The notes beneath the pieces are model-generated. The model saw only the letters and a list, made by a program, of their open reading frames with translations, was not told the DNA's origin and did not search any database. 64,000 nucleotides of DNA, from contig NZ_DASZBH010000011.1 of the NCBI RefSeq assembly GCF_035944355.1, positions 1-64,000 on the forward strand, read 5' to 3'. The translations under genes and the position numbers were made by a program. Positions 32,788 to 41,170 of this stretch are shown here, piece after piece; position 1 is the first letter of the stretch; each line of letters starts with the position of its first letter. This stretch comes from Frateuria_A sp035944355. Lineage in GTDB: Bacteria; Pseudomonadota; Gammaproteobacteria; Xanthomonadales; Rhodanobacteraceae.

Positions 32788-35217
32788 ATGAAATTCTCCG
32801 AAAACTGGCTGCGCGAGCTGGTCGAGATCCAGGCCGACCGCGCCCAGCTGGCCCATGCGCTGACCATGGCCGGGCTGGAAGTGGAAGAACTGACGGTGCT
32901 GGGCGAGGGCCTGGCCGGCGTGGTGGTGGGCGAGATCGTGGCTGCCGAGAAGCACCCGGAAGCCGATCGCCTGAAGGTCTGCAAGGTCGCGATCGGGCGG
33001 GGCGAGCCGCTGCAGATCGTGTGCGGCGCACCCAACGCGCGCGTCGGCCTGAAGGCGCCGCTGGCGATGGTCGGCGCGGTGCTGCCGGGCGATGTGCAGA
33101 TCAAGGCCGCCAAGCTGCGCGGTGTGGAGTCGGCCGGCATGCTGTGCTCGGCCAAGGAGCTGGGCATCGACGCGGATGCTTCCGGCTTGATGGAGCTCCC
33201 GGCCGATGCGCCCGCCGGCCAGCCGCTGGCCCAGTTTCTGGGCCTGCCCGATGCCAGCATCGAGCTCAAGCTCACGCCGAACCGCCCCGATTGCCTGGGG
33301 CTGATCGGCCTGGCGCACGACGTGGCCGCGCTGTTCGGCAGCCGCGTGCTGGTGCCGGCACAGGAGCCCGCGCCGGTGACCTCCGATGCGCGCCGCGGCA
33401 TCCGCCTGGAAGCCGGCAAGGATGCTCCGCGCTACCTCGGCCGCGTGATCGAAGGCATCGATGCGTCCGCCCGTTCGCCGCTGTGGCTGGCCGAACGCCT
33501 GCGGCGTGCCGGCCTGCGTCCGATCAGCGCGGTGGTCGACGTGACCAACTACGTGATGCTGGAGCTGGGCCAACCGCTGCACGCATTCGACAACGACAAG
33601 CTCGAAGGCGACATCGTGGTGCGCCATGCGCGCGAGGGCGAGGCGCTGAAGCTGCTCGACGGCAGCGAAGCCAGGCTCGATGCCGCCTTCCTGCTGATCG
33701 CCGACCAGCGCAAGGCCCTGGCCGTGGCCGGCGTGATGGGCGGCTTCGATTCGCGCGTGACCGAGTCCACCCACAACATTTTTCTCGAATCCGCGCACTT
33801 CGCGCCGGCCGCGATCATGGGGCGCGCGCGCAAGCTCGGCCTGCACACCGACGCCTCGCACCGCTTCGAGCGCGGCGTCGACCCGGAGCTGCCGCGCCGC
33901 GCGCTGGAGCGAGCCACCGAACTGCTGCTCTCGATCGCCGGCGGCAAGGCCGGCCCCGTGCTGGTCGCCGAGCATCCGGCCGACCTGCCCAAGCCGGCCA
34001 CGGTCGCCCTGCGCCGCGCACGCCTGGCCCGCGTGCTGGGGCTGGGCGTGCCGGACGAGGAAGTCACGCGCATCTTCACCGCCCTGGGCATGGCCGTGCA
34101 GCACAGCGCCGAGGGCTGGCAGGTCACCGCGCCGACCAGCCGCTTCGACATCGAGCGCGAGGAGGACCTGATCGAGGAGGTCGCCCGCGTGTACGGCTAC
34201 GACCGTATCCCCACCCATACGCCCGCCGGCGCGCTGTCGCTCGCGCCCGAGCCCGAGGCGCGCACCGGCGAACTGGCGCTGCGCGAGCAGCTCGCCGCGC
34301 GCGACTACTACGAGGCGGTGAACCTGTCCTTCGTCAGTGCCGAATTGCTCGCGCGCTGGGGCTGGACCGACAGGCTGGTACCGCTGGCCAACCCGCTGTC
34401 GGCCGATCTGGCCGTGATGCGCCCCTCGCTGCTGCCGGGCCTCGTCGAGGCGCTGCGCCACAACCGTGCGCGCCAGCAGGAGCGCGTGCGGTTGTTCGAG
34501 GTCGCCCGGGTCTTCGAAAGCGGGTCCGCCAGCGAAGCACTGGCCATGCAGGGCAGGGCCGCCAGGCAAGCCGGCGATCCGCCCGTGGAAACCCCGAGCC
34601 TGGCGATCGTCGCCTGCGGCAATGCGCATGCCGAGCAGTGGGCCGAGCCGAGCCGTCCGCTCGACTTCTTCGACCTCAAGGGCGAACTGGATGCGCTGCT
34701 GGCCTGGGGCGGCGAGCCCGAACGCTGGTCGCTGCACGCCGACGGCCTGCCGGTCTGGCTGCATCCGGGCCGCGGCGCCCGCGTCGCGCGCGATGGTGAG
34801 ACGGTGGGCCACCTCGGTGCGTTGCACCCGCAACTGGCCAGGGCGCTGGATCTGGGGCCGGACGTTCACGTCCTGGAAGTGGCGCTGGCGCCGCTGCTGG
34901 ATCGCCGCCTGCCCAGGGCACGGCCGGTGCCGCGCTTCCCCTCGGTGCGCCGCGACATTGCCGTCGATCTGCCTGAAGAGGTGCGTTGGTCACAGATCGA
35001 GCAGACCGTCCGCGGCACCCTCGGCAGCGTGCTCAAGGAGCTGCGGCTGTTCGACCGCTACAGCGGCAAGGGTGTCGATGCAGGCCGAAAAAGTCTCGCT
35101 ATGGGCTTGATTTTGCAGGACGCTTCACGCACGCTTACCGACGACGACGCGGACCGCTGCGTACGCGATGCGGTAGCCGCGTTGGAGGCCACATGCAAGG
35201 CAAAGTTGCGAGGTTGA
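32788..35217 (+). CDS. pheT: Phenylalanine--tRNA ligase beta subunit
   Basis: The 809-residue beta subunit has an N-terminal EMAP-like tRNA-binding fold (residues ~40-150, with GVVVGEIVAAEKHPEADRLK). It continues with the B3/B4 editing domain (~210-390, including DASHRFERGVDPELP and GGKAG), the B5 domain, a catalytic-like core and the C-terminal FDX-ACB anticodon-binding domain (RFPSVRRDIAVDLPEEV to the end, ~715-809). Length and order are typical. Together with PheS it charges tRNA-Phe, and it edits mischarged Tyr. ihfA starts one base after its stop, so these genes are transcribed together, as in other gammaproteobacteria. Confidence 0.97.
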   Translation: MKFSENWLRELVEIQADRAQLAHALTMAGLEVEELTVLGEGLAGVVVGEIVAAEKHPEADRLKVCKVAIGRGEPLQIVCGAPNARVGLKAPLAMVGAVLPGDVQIKAAKLRGVESAGMLCSAKELGIDADASGLMELPADAPAGQPLAQFLGLPDASIELKLTPNRPDCLGLIGLAHDVAALFGSRVLVPAQEPAPVTSDARRGIRLEAGKDAPRYLGRVIEGIDASARSPLWLAERLRRAGLRPISAVVDVTNYVMLELGQPLHAFDNDKLEGDIVVRHAREGEALKLLDGSEARLDAAFLLIADQRKALAVAGVMGGFDSRVTESTHNIFLESAHFAPAAIMGRARKLGLHTDASHRFERGVDPELPRRALERATELLLSIAGGKAGPVLVAEHPADLPKPATVALRRARLARVLGLGVPDEEVTRIFTALGMAVQHSAEGWQVTAPTSRFDIEREEDLIEEVARVYGYDRIPTHTPAGALSLAPEPEARTGELALREQLAARDYYEAVNLSFVSAELLARWGWTDRLVPLANPLSADLAVMRPSLLPGLVEALRHNRARQQERVRLFEVARVFESGSASEALAMQGRAARQAGDPPVETPSLAIVACGNAHAEQWAEPSRPLDFFDLKGELDALLAWGGEPERWSLHADGLPVWLHPGRGARVARDGETVGHLGALHPQLARALDLGPDVHVLEVALAPLLDRRLPRARPVPRFPSVRRDIAVDLPEEVRWSQIEQTVRGTLGSVLKELRLFDRYSGKGVDAGRKSLAMGLILQDASRTLTDDDADRCVRDAVAALEATCKAKLRG

Positions 35218-35218
35218 G

Positions 35219-35518
35219 ATGGCGCTGACCAAGGCGGAGATGGCCGAGCGCCTTTTCCTCGAGGTGGGCCTCAACAAGCGTGAGGCGAAGGAATTCGTGG
35301 ATGCCTATTTCGAGGTCGTCCGCGAAGCGTTGGAAAGGGGCGAGCAGGTGAAGCTGTCGGGTTTCGGCAACTTCGACCTGCGTCAGAAGAACCAGCGACC
35401 GGGTCGCAACCCCAAGACGGGCGAGGAGATTCCGATTTCCGCCCGTCGCGTGGTGACGTTCCGTCCCGGGCAGAAACTCAAGGTGCGAGTCGAGAGCTAT
35501 GCTGGACCAAGGGAATAA
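35219..35518 (+). CDS. ihfA: Integration host factor alpha subunit
   Basis: The 99-residue DNA-bending protein has MALTKAEMAERLFLEVGLNK, the flexible-arm motif RPGRNPKTGEEIPISARRVV with the intercalating Pro, and a basic C-terminus. It pairs with IhfB (encoded elsewhere) and bends DNA at promoters and recombination sites. The ATG is one base behind the pheT stop, and its 3' end overlaps the merR-type gene by 20 bases, so the three are co-transcribed. Confidence 0.97.
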   Translation: MALTKAEMAERLFLEVGLNKREAKEFVDAYFEVVREALERGEQVKLSGFGNFDLRQKNQRPGRNPKTGEEIPISARRVVTFRPGQKLKVRVESYAGPRE

Positions 35519-35855
35519 CACCGAACTGCCCGCCATCCCGGCGAAGCGCTACTTCACCATCGGTGAGGTGAGCGAGCTGTGTGGCGTCAAGCCGCACGTG
35601 CTGCGCTATTGGGAGCAGGAATTCCCCGCGCTCAATCCGGTCAAGCGCCGCGGCAACCGGCGCTACTACCAGCGCCACGACGTGCTGATGATCCGCCAGA
35701 TCCGCGGCCTGCTGTACGACGAGGGCTTCACCATCACCGGTGCCCGCGCGCGGCTGGAAGGCCCGCAGGCGCGCATGGAATCGAGCATTTCCCATCAGAT
35801 CGTGCGCCAGGTGCGCATGGAACTGGAAGAAATCCTGACCCTGCTGCGTCGCTGA
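35499..35855 (+). CDS. MerR-family transcriptional regulator
   Basis: The 118-residue protein carries an N-terminal winged-helix domain of MerR type (RYFTIGEVSELCGVKPHVLR, YWEQEFPALNPVKRRGNRRYY, RHDVLMIRQIRGLLYDEGFT). A short C-terminal helix (QIVRQVRMELEEILTLLRR) is suited to dimerisation. It lacks a metal-binding loop or an effector domain. This short MerR protein behind ihfA is conserved in many gammaproteobacteria, but its target is unknown. The start overlaps the ihfA end. Confidence 0.9.
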   Translation: MLDQGNNTELPAIPAKRYFTIGEVSELCGVKPHVLRYWEQEFPALNPVKRRGNRRYYQRHDVLMIRQIRGLLYDEGFTITGARARLEGPQARMESSISHQIVRQVRMELEEILTLLRR

Positions 35856-35960
35856 AACCGCCGCGCGTCTGCTATCATTCGCTTTCTGTCGAAAGTGCGG
35901 CCCGTGGATGGGCGCCTTTTGATCTTCGCGATCGGGACGATCGCAAAGCAACCGTCACGT

Positions 35961-36037
35961 CGGGGCGTAGCGCAGCCTGGTAGCGCATCTGCCTGGGGGG
36001 CAGAGGGTCGTCGGTTCGAATCCGGCCGCCCCGACCA
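35961..36037 (+). tRNA. tRNA-Pro (anticodon GGG)
   Basis: A 77-base cloverleaf. The acceptor arm CGGGGCG pairs with CGCCCCG, followed by A and an encoded CCA. The D arm holds GCGCAGCCTGGTAGCGC, the anticodon arm TCTGC-CTGGGGG-GCAGA gives anticodon GGG, and the T arm contains GGTTCGAATCC. A TATCAT -10-like box stands at 35873-35878. The gene follows the ihfA-merR unit, the order seen in related genomes. Confidence 0.96.
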
Positions 36038-36052
36038 ATCCGGAAGAAACAG

Positions 36053-36077
36053 AAACGGCGCCTTTGGCGCCGTTTTC
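36053..36077. terminator. Terminator behind tRNA-Pro
   Basis: AAACGGCGCC (36053-36062), loop TTT, GGCGCCGTTT (36066-36075), then TC. A strong hairpin with short T and A flanks on either strand, so it can serve both the tRNA gene and the convergent serA. Confidence 0.8.
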
Positions 36078-36105
36078 GTTTCGGGAGAGAGGGGGTTACG
36101 GCGCT

Positions 36106-37338
36106 TCAATACAGCACGCGGCTGCGCAGGGTGCCCGGAATCGCCGACATGCGCTCCTTCAGCTCCAATGCCTGGGCTTCGTCGGCGGCCACGTCGATCA
36201 CCACGTAGCCCACCTCCGCATCGGTCTGCAGGAACTGCGCATCGATGTTGATGTTGCCCGCAGAGAACAGCTCGTTGATGCGCGAGAGCATGCCCGGCAC
36301 GTTGCGGTGGATGTGCAGCAGGCGGCGGCTGCGCGGATGCTCGGGCAGCGACACCTCGGGGAAGTTCACCGCCGACAAGGTCGAGCCGTTGTCGCTGTAG
36401 CGCACCAGTTTGCTGGCGACCTCGATGCCGATGTTGTCCTGCGCTTCCAGCGTGCTCCCGCCGATGTGCGGGGTGAGGATCACGTTGTCCATGCCGACCA
36501 GCGGCGAGACGAACGCGTCGTCGTTGCCCTTGGGCTCGGACGGGAAGACGTCCACGGCGGCGCCGCCCAGCTGGCCCTTGAACAAGGCGGCCGCCAGCGC
36601 ATCGATGTCGACGACGCTGCCGCGCGAGGCGTTGATGAGCAGCGAGCCTTCGCGCATGCGGGCAAGCTGCGCGGCGCCGATCATCATGCGCGTGGCCGGG
36701 GTATCGGGCACGTGCAGCGTGACCACGTCGGCGCGTTGCAGCAGGTCGTCCAGGCTCGCCGCGGCGTGTGCGTTGCCCAGCGCGAGCTTCGCTTCGATGT
36801 CGTGGAAGATCACGCGCATGCCCAGGCTCTCGGCCAGTACGCCGACCTGGGTGCCGATGTGGCCGTAGCCGACGATGCCCAGCACCTTGCCCCGCGCCTC
36901 GTAGCTGCCCGCGGCGGATTTTGACCAGCCGCCGCGATGGCACTGCATGTTCTTCTGCGGGATGCCGCGCAGCAGCATGACCGCCTCGGCCACCACCAGC
37001 TCGGCCACGCTGCGCGTGTTGGAATAGGGCGCGTTGAACACCGGCAGGCCCAGCCGCCGCGCGGCGCCCAGGTCCACCTGGTTGGTGCCGATGCAGAAGC
37101 AGCCCACCGCGATCAGGCGCCGTGCGTGCTCCAGCAGCTCCGGCGTGAGCTGGGTGCGCGAGCGGATGCCGACGATGTGCGCCTCGGCCAGGCGCGCCTT
37201 CAGCTCGGCCTCGGGAAGCGCCTTCGGATGCGTTTCGATCTGGGTGTACCCAGCCTGGCGGAAGGTTTCCTCGGCGCTGCGGCTGACGCCTTCGAGCAGC
37301 AGCACGCGGATGTCCTGCCGGGGGAAGGAAGTCTTCAT
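36106..37338 (-). CDS. serA: D-3-phosphoglycerate dehydrogenase
   Basis: This enzyme oxidises 3-phosphoglycerate to phosphohydroxypyruvate, the first step of serine synthesis. The 410-residue length equals that of E. coli SerA. It shows VGCFCIGTNQVDL, the Rossmann motif GIVGYGHIGTQVG, the catalytic Arg in INASRGSVVD, Glu in FPSEP and His in LTPHIGGSTLEAQ. A C-terminal ACT domain (HIHRNVPGMLSRINELFSAG) is expected to bind serine for feedback control. ATG at 37338 was preferred to a start 15 bases upstream, which would add five residues. The divergent neighbour at 37461 is a D-2-hydroxyglutarate dehydrogenase-like gene. This fits the known side activity of SerA, which reduces 2-oxoglutarate to D-2-hydroxyglutarate. 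Confidence 0.95.
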   Translation of the reverse strand: MKTSFPRQDIRVLLLEGVSRSAEETFRQAGYTQIETHPKALPEAELKARLAEAHIVGIRSRTQLTPELLEHARRLIAVGCFCIGTNQVDLGAARRLGLPVFNAPYSNTRSVAELVVAEAVMLLRGIPQKNMQCHRGGWSKSAAGSYEARGKVLGIVGYGHIGTQVGVLAESLGMRVIFHDIEAKLALGNAHAAASLDDLLQRADVVTLHVPDTPATRMMIGAAQLARMREGSLLINASRGSVVDIDALAAALFKGQLGGAAVDVFPSEPKGNDDAFVSPLVGMDNVILTPHIGGSTLEAQDNIGIEVASKLVRYSDNGSTLSAVNFPEVSLPEHPRSRRLLHIHRNVPGMLSRINELFSAGNINIDAQFLQTDAEVGYVVIDVAADEAQALELKERMSAIPGTLRSRVLY

Positions 37339-37460
37339 GTAAGCCAAGTCCATGCCGGGGCGAAGGCGTAACTATGCCAGAGCTTTCCGGTTTTGCGGCG
37401 CTGCAACACTGGACCGTGTCCAGGCCCTCTGGCAGGCTGCTTACTCCTCACGGAGCCATC

Positions 37461-38846
37461 ATGACCGACCCCCGCCTCACCGACCTGGCCGATCGCGCGC
37501 CGGGATTGCGCCTGCTCACCGATCTGGCCGACCTCATCCACTACGGGCGCGACTGGACCCGCCGCTGGGGCCCCGCGCCGCTGGCGGTGGCGTTGCCGGT
37601 CTCGGTGGATCAGGTGCGGGCGATCGTCCGCTGGGCGAACGACCGGCAGATCGCGCTGGTCCCTTCCGGCGGGCGCACCGGACTGTCCGGCGGCGCCGTG
37701 GCGGCGCGCGGCGAGCTGGTGCTGAGCCTGGAGCGGATGAACCGCGTGCTCGGCTTTGATGCCACCGACCGGCTGCTCGAGGTCGAGGCCGGCATCACGC
37801 TGCACGCGGTGCACGAGGCGGCGCGCGCGCACGGCCTGCTCTATCCGGTCGATTTCGCCGCGCGCGGCTCCTGCACCATCGGCGGCAACGTGGCCACCAA
37901 CGCCGGCGGCATCCGGGTGGTCCGCTACGGCACCACCCGCGAGTGGATCGGCGGGTTGACGGTGGTGGCCGGCAACGGCGAGCTGCTGGAACTCAACCGC
38001 GGCCTGGTCAAGAACTCCAGCGGCTACGACCTGCGCCAGCTGATGATCGGCTCGGAAGGCACGCTGGGGGTGGTGGTCGGCGCGCAGCTGAAGCTCACCG
38101 AGCCGCCGCCGCCGGCGCAGACCATGCTGCTGGCCTTGCCGCACATGGATGCGCTGATGCGGGTGTTCGCGCTGTTCCGCTCGCAGCTGAAGCTGCAGGC
38201 GTTCGAGTTCTTCACCGACGTGGCGCTGCGCCACGTGCTGGCGCACGGCGCGCAGCGCGCGATCGACAGCGACCAGCCCTACTACGTGGTCACCGAGTAC
38301 GACGCGGTGGACGAGCGAGACGAGCACGCCGCACTGCAGGCGTTCGAGAGCGGCGTGCGCGAGGGCTGGATCAGCGACGGCGTGATCGCGCAGAACGAGG
38401 CGCAAGCGGCAATGCTCTGGCGCCTGCGCGAGGGCATCACCGAGAGCCTGGCGCCAAGCAAGCCGTACAAGAACGACATCGCGCTGCGCATCGGCGCCAT
38501 GCCGGCGTTCCTGCACGAGATGCAGGCGCTGCTCGCGCGCGAGTATCCACAGATGGAAGTGGTCTGGTTCGGCCACATCGGCGACGGCAACCTGCACATC
38601 AACGTGCTGCCGCCGCAGGACATGGCGCAGGCCGAGTTCCTCGCCCGCTGCGAACGGGTGACGCAGTTGCTGGCCGACGCATTGCAGCGGCACGGCGGCA
38701 GCATTTCCGCCGAGCACGGCATCGGCCTGGTCAAGCGTGCCTACCTCGGCAGCACCCGCAGCGTCGCGGAGATCGCGCTCATGCGCGGCGTGCGCGGCGC
38801 CTTCGATCCGAACGGCATCCTCAATCCCGGCAAGCTGTTCGATTAG
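37461..38846 (+). CDS. FAD-binding D-2-hydroxyglutarate dehydrogenase-like oxidase
   Basis: The 461-residue flavoprotein has the PCMH/VAO FAD domain (LVPSGGRTGLSGGAVAARGE, GSCTIGGNVATNAGGIRVVR) and the FAD-oxidase C-terminal domain with metal-binding His motifs (FGHIGDGNLHINVLP, SAEHGIGLVKRAYLG). The same family includes GlcD, D-lactate dehydrogenase and D-2-hydroxyglutarate dehydrogenase. Its place next to divergent serA favours the last: removal of D-2-hydroxyglutarate is known to drive the SerA reaction in Pseudomonas. ATG at 37461 has GGAG at suitable spacing; the longer frame starting at 37374 lacks support. The substrate is inferred. Confidence 0.85.
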   Translation: MTDPRLTDLADRAPGLRLLTDLADLIHYGRDWTRRWGPAPLAVALPVSVDQVRAIVRWANDRQIALVPSGGRTGLSGGAVAARGELVLSLERMNRVLGFDATDRLLEVEAGITLHAVHEAARAHGLLYPVDFAARGSCTIGGNVATNAGGIRVVRYGTTREWIGGLTVVAGNGELLELNRGLVKNSSGYDLRQLMIGSEGTLGVVVGAQLKLTEPPPPAQTMLLALPHMDALMRVFALFRSQLKLQAFEFFTDVALRHVLAHGAQRAIDSDQPYYVVTEYDAVDERDEHAALQAFESGVREGWISDGVIAQNEAQAAMLWRLREGITESLAPSKPYKNDIALRIGAMPAFLHEMQALLAREYPQMEVVWFGHIGDGNLHINVLPPQDMAQAEFLARCERVTQLLADALQRHGGSISAEHGIGLVKRAYLGSTRSVAEIALMRGVRGAFDPNGILNPGKLFD

Positions 38847-38913
38847 GGCACGCGGCGCGCCGGGAAACGCGTGCTAGCCTTGGCGGCTCACCGTCCCCAC
38901 GGAGACCCCAGGC

Positions 38914-39867
38914 ATGACGCAGGAACGCCGCACGCTTTATCCGGAGATCGAGCCCTACGACAGCGGCATGCTGCCGGTATCTGGCCTGCACACGATCTAC
39001 TACGAGCAGAGCGGCAATCCCGACGGCAAGCCGGTGGTGTTCCTGCACGGCGGACCGGGCGCGGGCGCGAGCCCGCGTTGCCGGCGTTTCTTCGACCCGG
39101 CCGTCTATCGCATCGTGCTGTTCGACCAGCGCGGGTGCGGCCGCTCGACGCCGCACGCCGAACTCACCGACAACACCACCTGGGACCTGGTCGCCGACAT
39201 CGAGCGGCTGCGCGGGCACCTGGGCATCGCGCGCTGGCAGGTGTTCGGCGGCTCCTGGGGCTCCACCCTGGCGCTGGCCTACGCGCAGACGCACCCGGAC
39301 AAGGTGACCGAGCTGGTGCTGCGCGGCATCTTCATGCTGCGCCGCTGGGAGCTGGAGTGGTTCTACCAGAAGGGCTGCGACGCGCTCTATCCGGATGCCT
39401 GGGAGCCCTATCTGGCGGCCATTCCCGAAGCCGAGCGCGGCGACCTGATGAGCGCCTACCACCGCCGCCTCACCAGCGCCGATGCCAAGACGCGGCTGGA
39501 CGCGGCGCGCGCCTGGTCGACCTGGGAGGCCGGCACCAGCTTCCTCCACCAGGATCCCGACTACATCGCCAGCAGCGGCGAGGACGAGTTCGCGCTGGCC
39601 TTCGCGCGGATCGAATGCCACTACTTCGTGCACGGCGGCTTCTTCGAGCACGACGACCAGCTGCTGCGCAACGTCGGGCGCATCCGGCGCATCCCCACGG
39701 TGATCGTGCAGGGGCGCTACGACGTGGTGTGCCCGATCCGCAGCGCCTGGGACCTGCATCGCGCCTGGCCCGAGGCGGACCTGCGCATCGTGCAGGACGC
39801 CGGCCACTCGGCCTTCGAGCCGGGCATCACGCACGAGCTCGTCGAGGCGACCGACCGCTTTAGATGA
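38914..39867 (+). CDS. pip: Proline iminopeptidase
   Basis: This 317-residue alpha/beta hydrolase (S33 family) releases N-terminal proline from peptides in the cytoplasm. It has the oxyanion HGGPGAGASPRCRRFFDP, FDQRGCGRSTPH, the nucleophile Ser in FGGSWGSTLALAYAQ, Asp in VQGRYDVVCPI and His in VQDAGHSAFEPG. The length is typical of the monomeric Xanthomonas/Serratia-type enzymes. GGAGACCCC precedes the ATG. With the POT transporter and the S9 peptidase it would serve peptide use. It follows the flavoprotein gene on the same strand after 67 bases. Confidence 0.95.
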   Translation: MTQERRTLYPEIEPYDSGMLPVSGLHTIYYEQSGNPDGKPVVFLHGGPGAGASPRCRRFFDPAVYRIVLFDQRGCGRSTPHAELTDNTTWDLVADIERLRGHLGIARWQVFGGSWGSTLALAYAQTHPDKVTELVLRGIFMLRRWELEWFYQKGCDALYPDAWEPYLAAIPEAERGDLMSAYHRRLTSADAKTRLDAARAWSTWEAGTSFLHQDPDYIASSGEDEFALAFARIECHYFVHGGFFEHDDQLLRNVGRIRRIPTVIVQGRYDVVCPIRSAWDLHRAWPEADLRIVQDAGHSAFEPGITHELVEATDRFR

Positions 39868-39881
39868 CCGCCGCAGGCGCG

Positions 39882-39918
39882 CCCTGCTCCCTCTCGGTGA
39901 GAGGGCAGGGTGAGGGGC
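39882..39918. repeat. REP-like palindromic repeat (copy B)
   Basis: CCCTCTC-GGT-GAGAGGG with an outer pair CCCTG/CAGGG, followed by TGAGGGGC (39911-39918), located between convergent pip and upp. It shares its core words with the repeats at 31592 and 59158 and may also act as a transcription barrier. Confidence 0.7.
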
Positions 39919-39968
39919 CGGGGCTCGCCTCTAACTCGAACGAAGCTTGCGCAGCACGCGGGGCCGGC

Positions 39969-40607
39969 TCAGCCTGGCAACTGCTTGGTCCCGAAGATCT
40001 TGTCGCCCGCGTCACCCAGCCCCGGCAGGATGTAGCCCTTGTCGTTGAGCCGCTCGTCGATCGAGGCGGTGTAGATCTCAACGTCCGGATGCGCAGCCTC
40101 GATCCGCGCCAGCCCCTCGGGAGCCGCGACCAGGAACAGCCCCTTGATGCGCCGGCATCCGGCGGCCTTGAGCATGTCCACCGTGGCCACCAGCGTGCCG
40201 GCGGTGGCGAGCATCGGGTCGACGATCAGCGCGGTGCGCTCGTGCATGCTGCCGCTGAGCTTTTCGTAGTAGGCCACCGGCGCCAGCGTGGCCTCGTCGC
40301 GCTGCACGCCGACCACGCTGACCTTGGCCGAGGGAATCAGGTCGAGCACGCCCGGCAGCATCCCCAGGCCCGCACGCAGGATCGGCACGATGGTGATCTT
40401 CTTGCCCTTGATGCGCTCCACCTTCACCGGGCCGGCCCAGCCCTCGATGCTGTCCTCCAGGATCTCCAGATCCTTGGTCGCCTCGTAGGTGAGCAGGGCG
40501 GCCACTTCGGAGGCCAGTTCGCGGAATTCCTTGGTGCTGATGCCGGCGCGGCGCATCAGGCCGAGCTTGTGGCGGATCAGCGGATGGCGGACTTCGACGA
40601 TCTTCAT
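39969..40607 (-). CDS. upp: Uracil phosphoribosyltransferase
   Basis: The 212-residue pyrimidine salvage enzyme converts uracil and PRPP to UMP. The family features are HPLIRHKLGLMRRAGISTKE, IVPILRAGLGMLPG, the PRPP loop ALIVDPMLATAGTL and the uracil-recognition end YILPGLGDAGDKIFGT. The length is close to E. coli Upp (208). No uraA permease gene is adjacent. It is transcribed toward pip, with a palindromic repeat between them. Confidence 0.96.
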   Translation of the reverse strand: MKIVEVRHPLIRHKLGLMRRAGISTKEFRELASEVAALLTYEATKDLEILEDSIEGWAGPVKVERIKGKKITIVPILRAGLGMLPGVLDLIPSAKVSVVGVQRDEATLAPVAYYEKLSGSMHERTALIVDPMLATAGTLVATVDMLKAAGCRRIKGLFLVAAPEGLARIEAAHPDVEIYTASIDERLNDKGYILPGLGDAGDKIFGTKQLPG

Positions 40608-40698
40608 GGCGCGGCCGTCATGCTGGAGGCCGGCAAGCTTAGCGCAGGCCCTACGCGCGAGCGGAGTGCCCGATCGAATGGCACCCCGCGGCGGCGGG

Positions 40699-41019
40699 TC
40701 AGCCGGCAGTCTTCTTCAGGCAGGTGCTCATGAAGGCCTTGCGGGCGTCGCCGGAAAGCGCCTTGGCCTTCGCGTCGGCGTTGCAACTCTTCATGCGCTC
40801 CTGCGGGGTGGCGGCTGCGGCAGGCGCGGGCGTTCCCTTGAGGCAGGCGCTCATCGCGGCCTTGCGCTCGTCTCCCTTCTTGCCGGCAGTCTGCTTGCTG
40901 CAAGCGGACATGCGCTGTTGCTGCGGGGTGAGCGGCTTGGTGGTCGGCGTGGCGGCGAACGCCGGGGCGAGGGCGAACAGAATGGCGGCAGCGATGGCGA
41001 GGCTCGGACGGTTGGACAT
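40699..41019 (-). CDS. PsiF-repeat family exported protein
   Basis: The 106-residue product has a signal peptide (to AFAATP) and two PsiF-type repeats: QQQRMSACSKQTAGKKGDER / KAAMSACLKG and PQERMKSCNADAKAKALSGD / ARKAFMSTCLKK. Each repeat holds a Cys pair about 20 residues apart. It should be a small periplasmic protein with two disulfide-linked hairpins. PsiF of E. coli is induced by phosphate starvation but has no known function. No Pho box was recognised upstream. Confidence 0.88.
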   Translation of the reverse strand: MSNRPSLAIAAAILFALAPAFAATPTTKPLTPQQQRMSACSKQTAGKKGDERKAAMSACLKGTPAPAAAATPQERMKSCNADAKAKALSGDARKAFMSTCLKKTAG

Positions 41020-41112
41020 GGCGGCACCTCACGGAAGGGCCGGCGGTTGCCGGCCGCGCGAGTCTATGCCCGGGTGCGTCAAGGCGGTAGCAGCGGGCCC
41101 GCGAGCCACGAC

Positions 41113-41141
41113 AAAAAGGCGCGCCGTTGCCGGCGCGCCTT
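41113..41141 (-). terminator. Terminator of the class III aminotransferase gene
   Basis: AAGGCGCGCC (41116-41125) pairs with GGCGCGCCTT (41132-41141), 6-base loop, and a run of A at 41113-41117 gives T on the minus strand. It lies 30 bases behind the aminotransferase stop. Confidence 0.85.
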
Positions 41142-41170
41142 CGGTTTCCCACGAAGCCGGTTCAGGCCGC

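Noticed and set aside
31705..34869. A 1054-codon frame antisense to pheS and pheT
   Set aside because: Shadow frame. pheS and pheT are complete and conserved on the other strand.
35928..35944. Inverted repeat GCGATCG-GGA-CGATCGC before tRNA-Pro
   Set aside because: Short, without T-run and not at a promoter position. It could be chance in GC-rich DNA.
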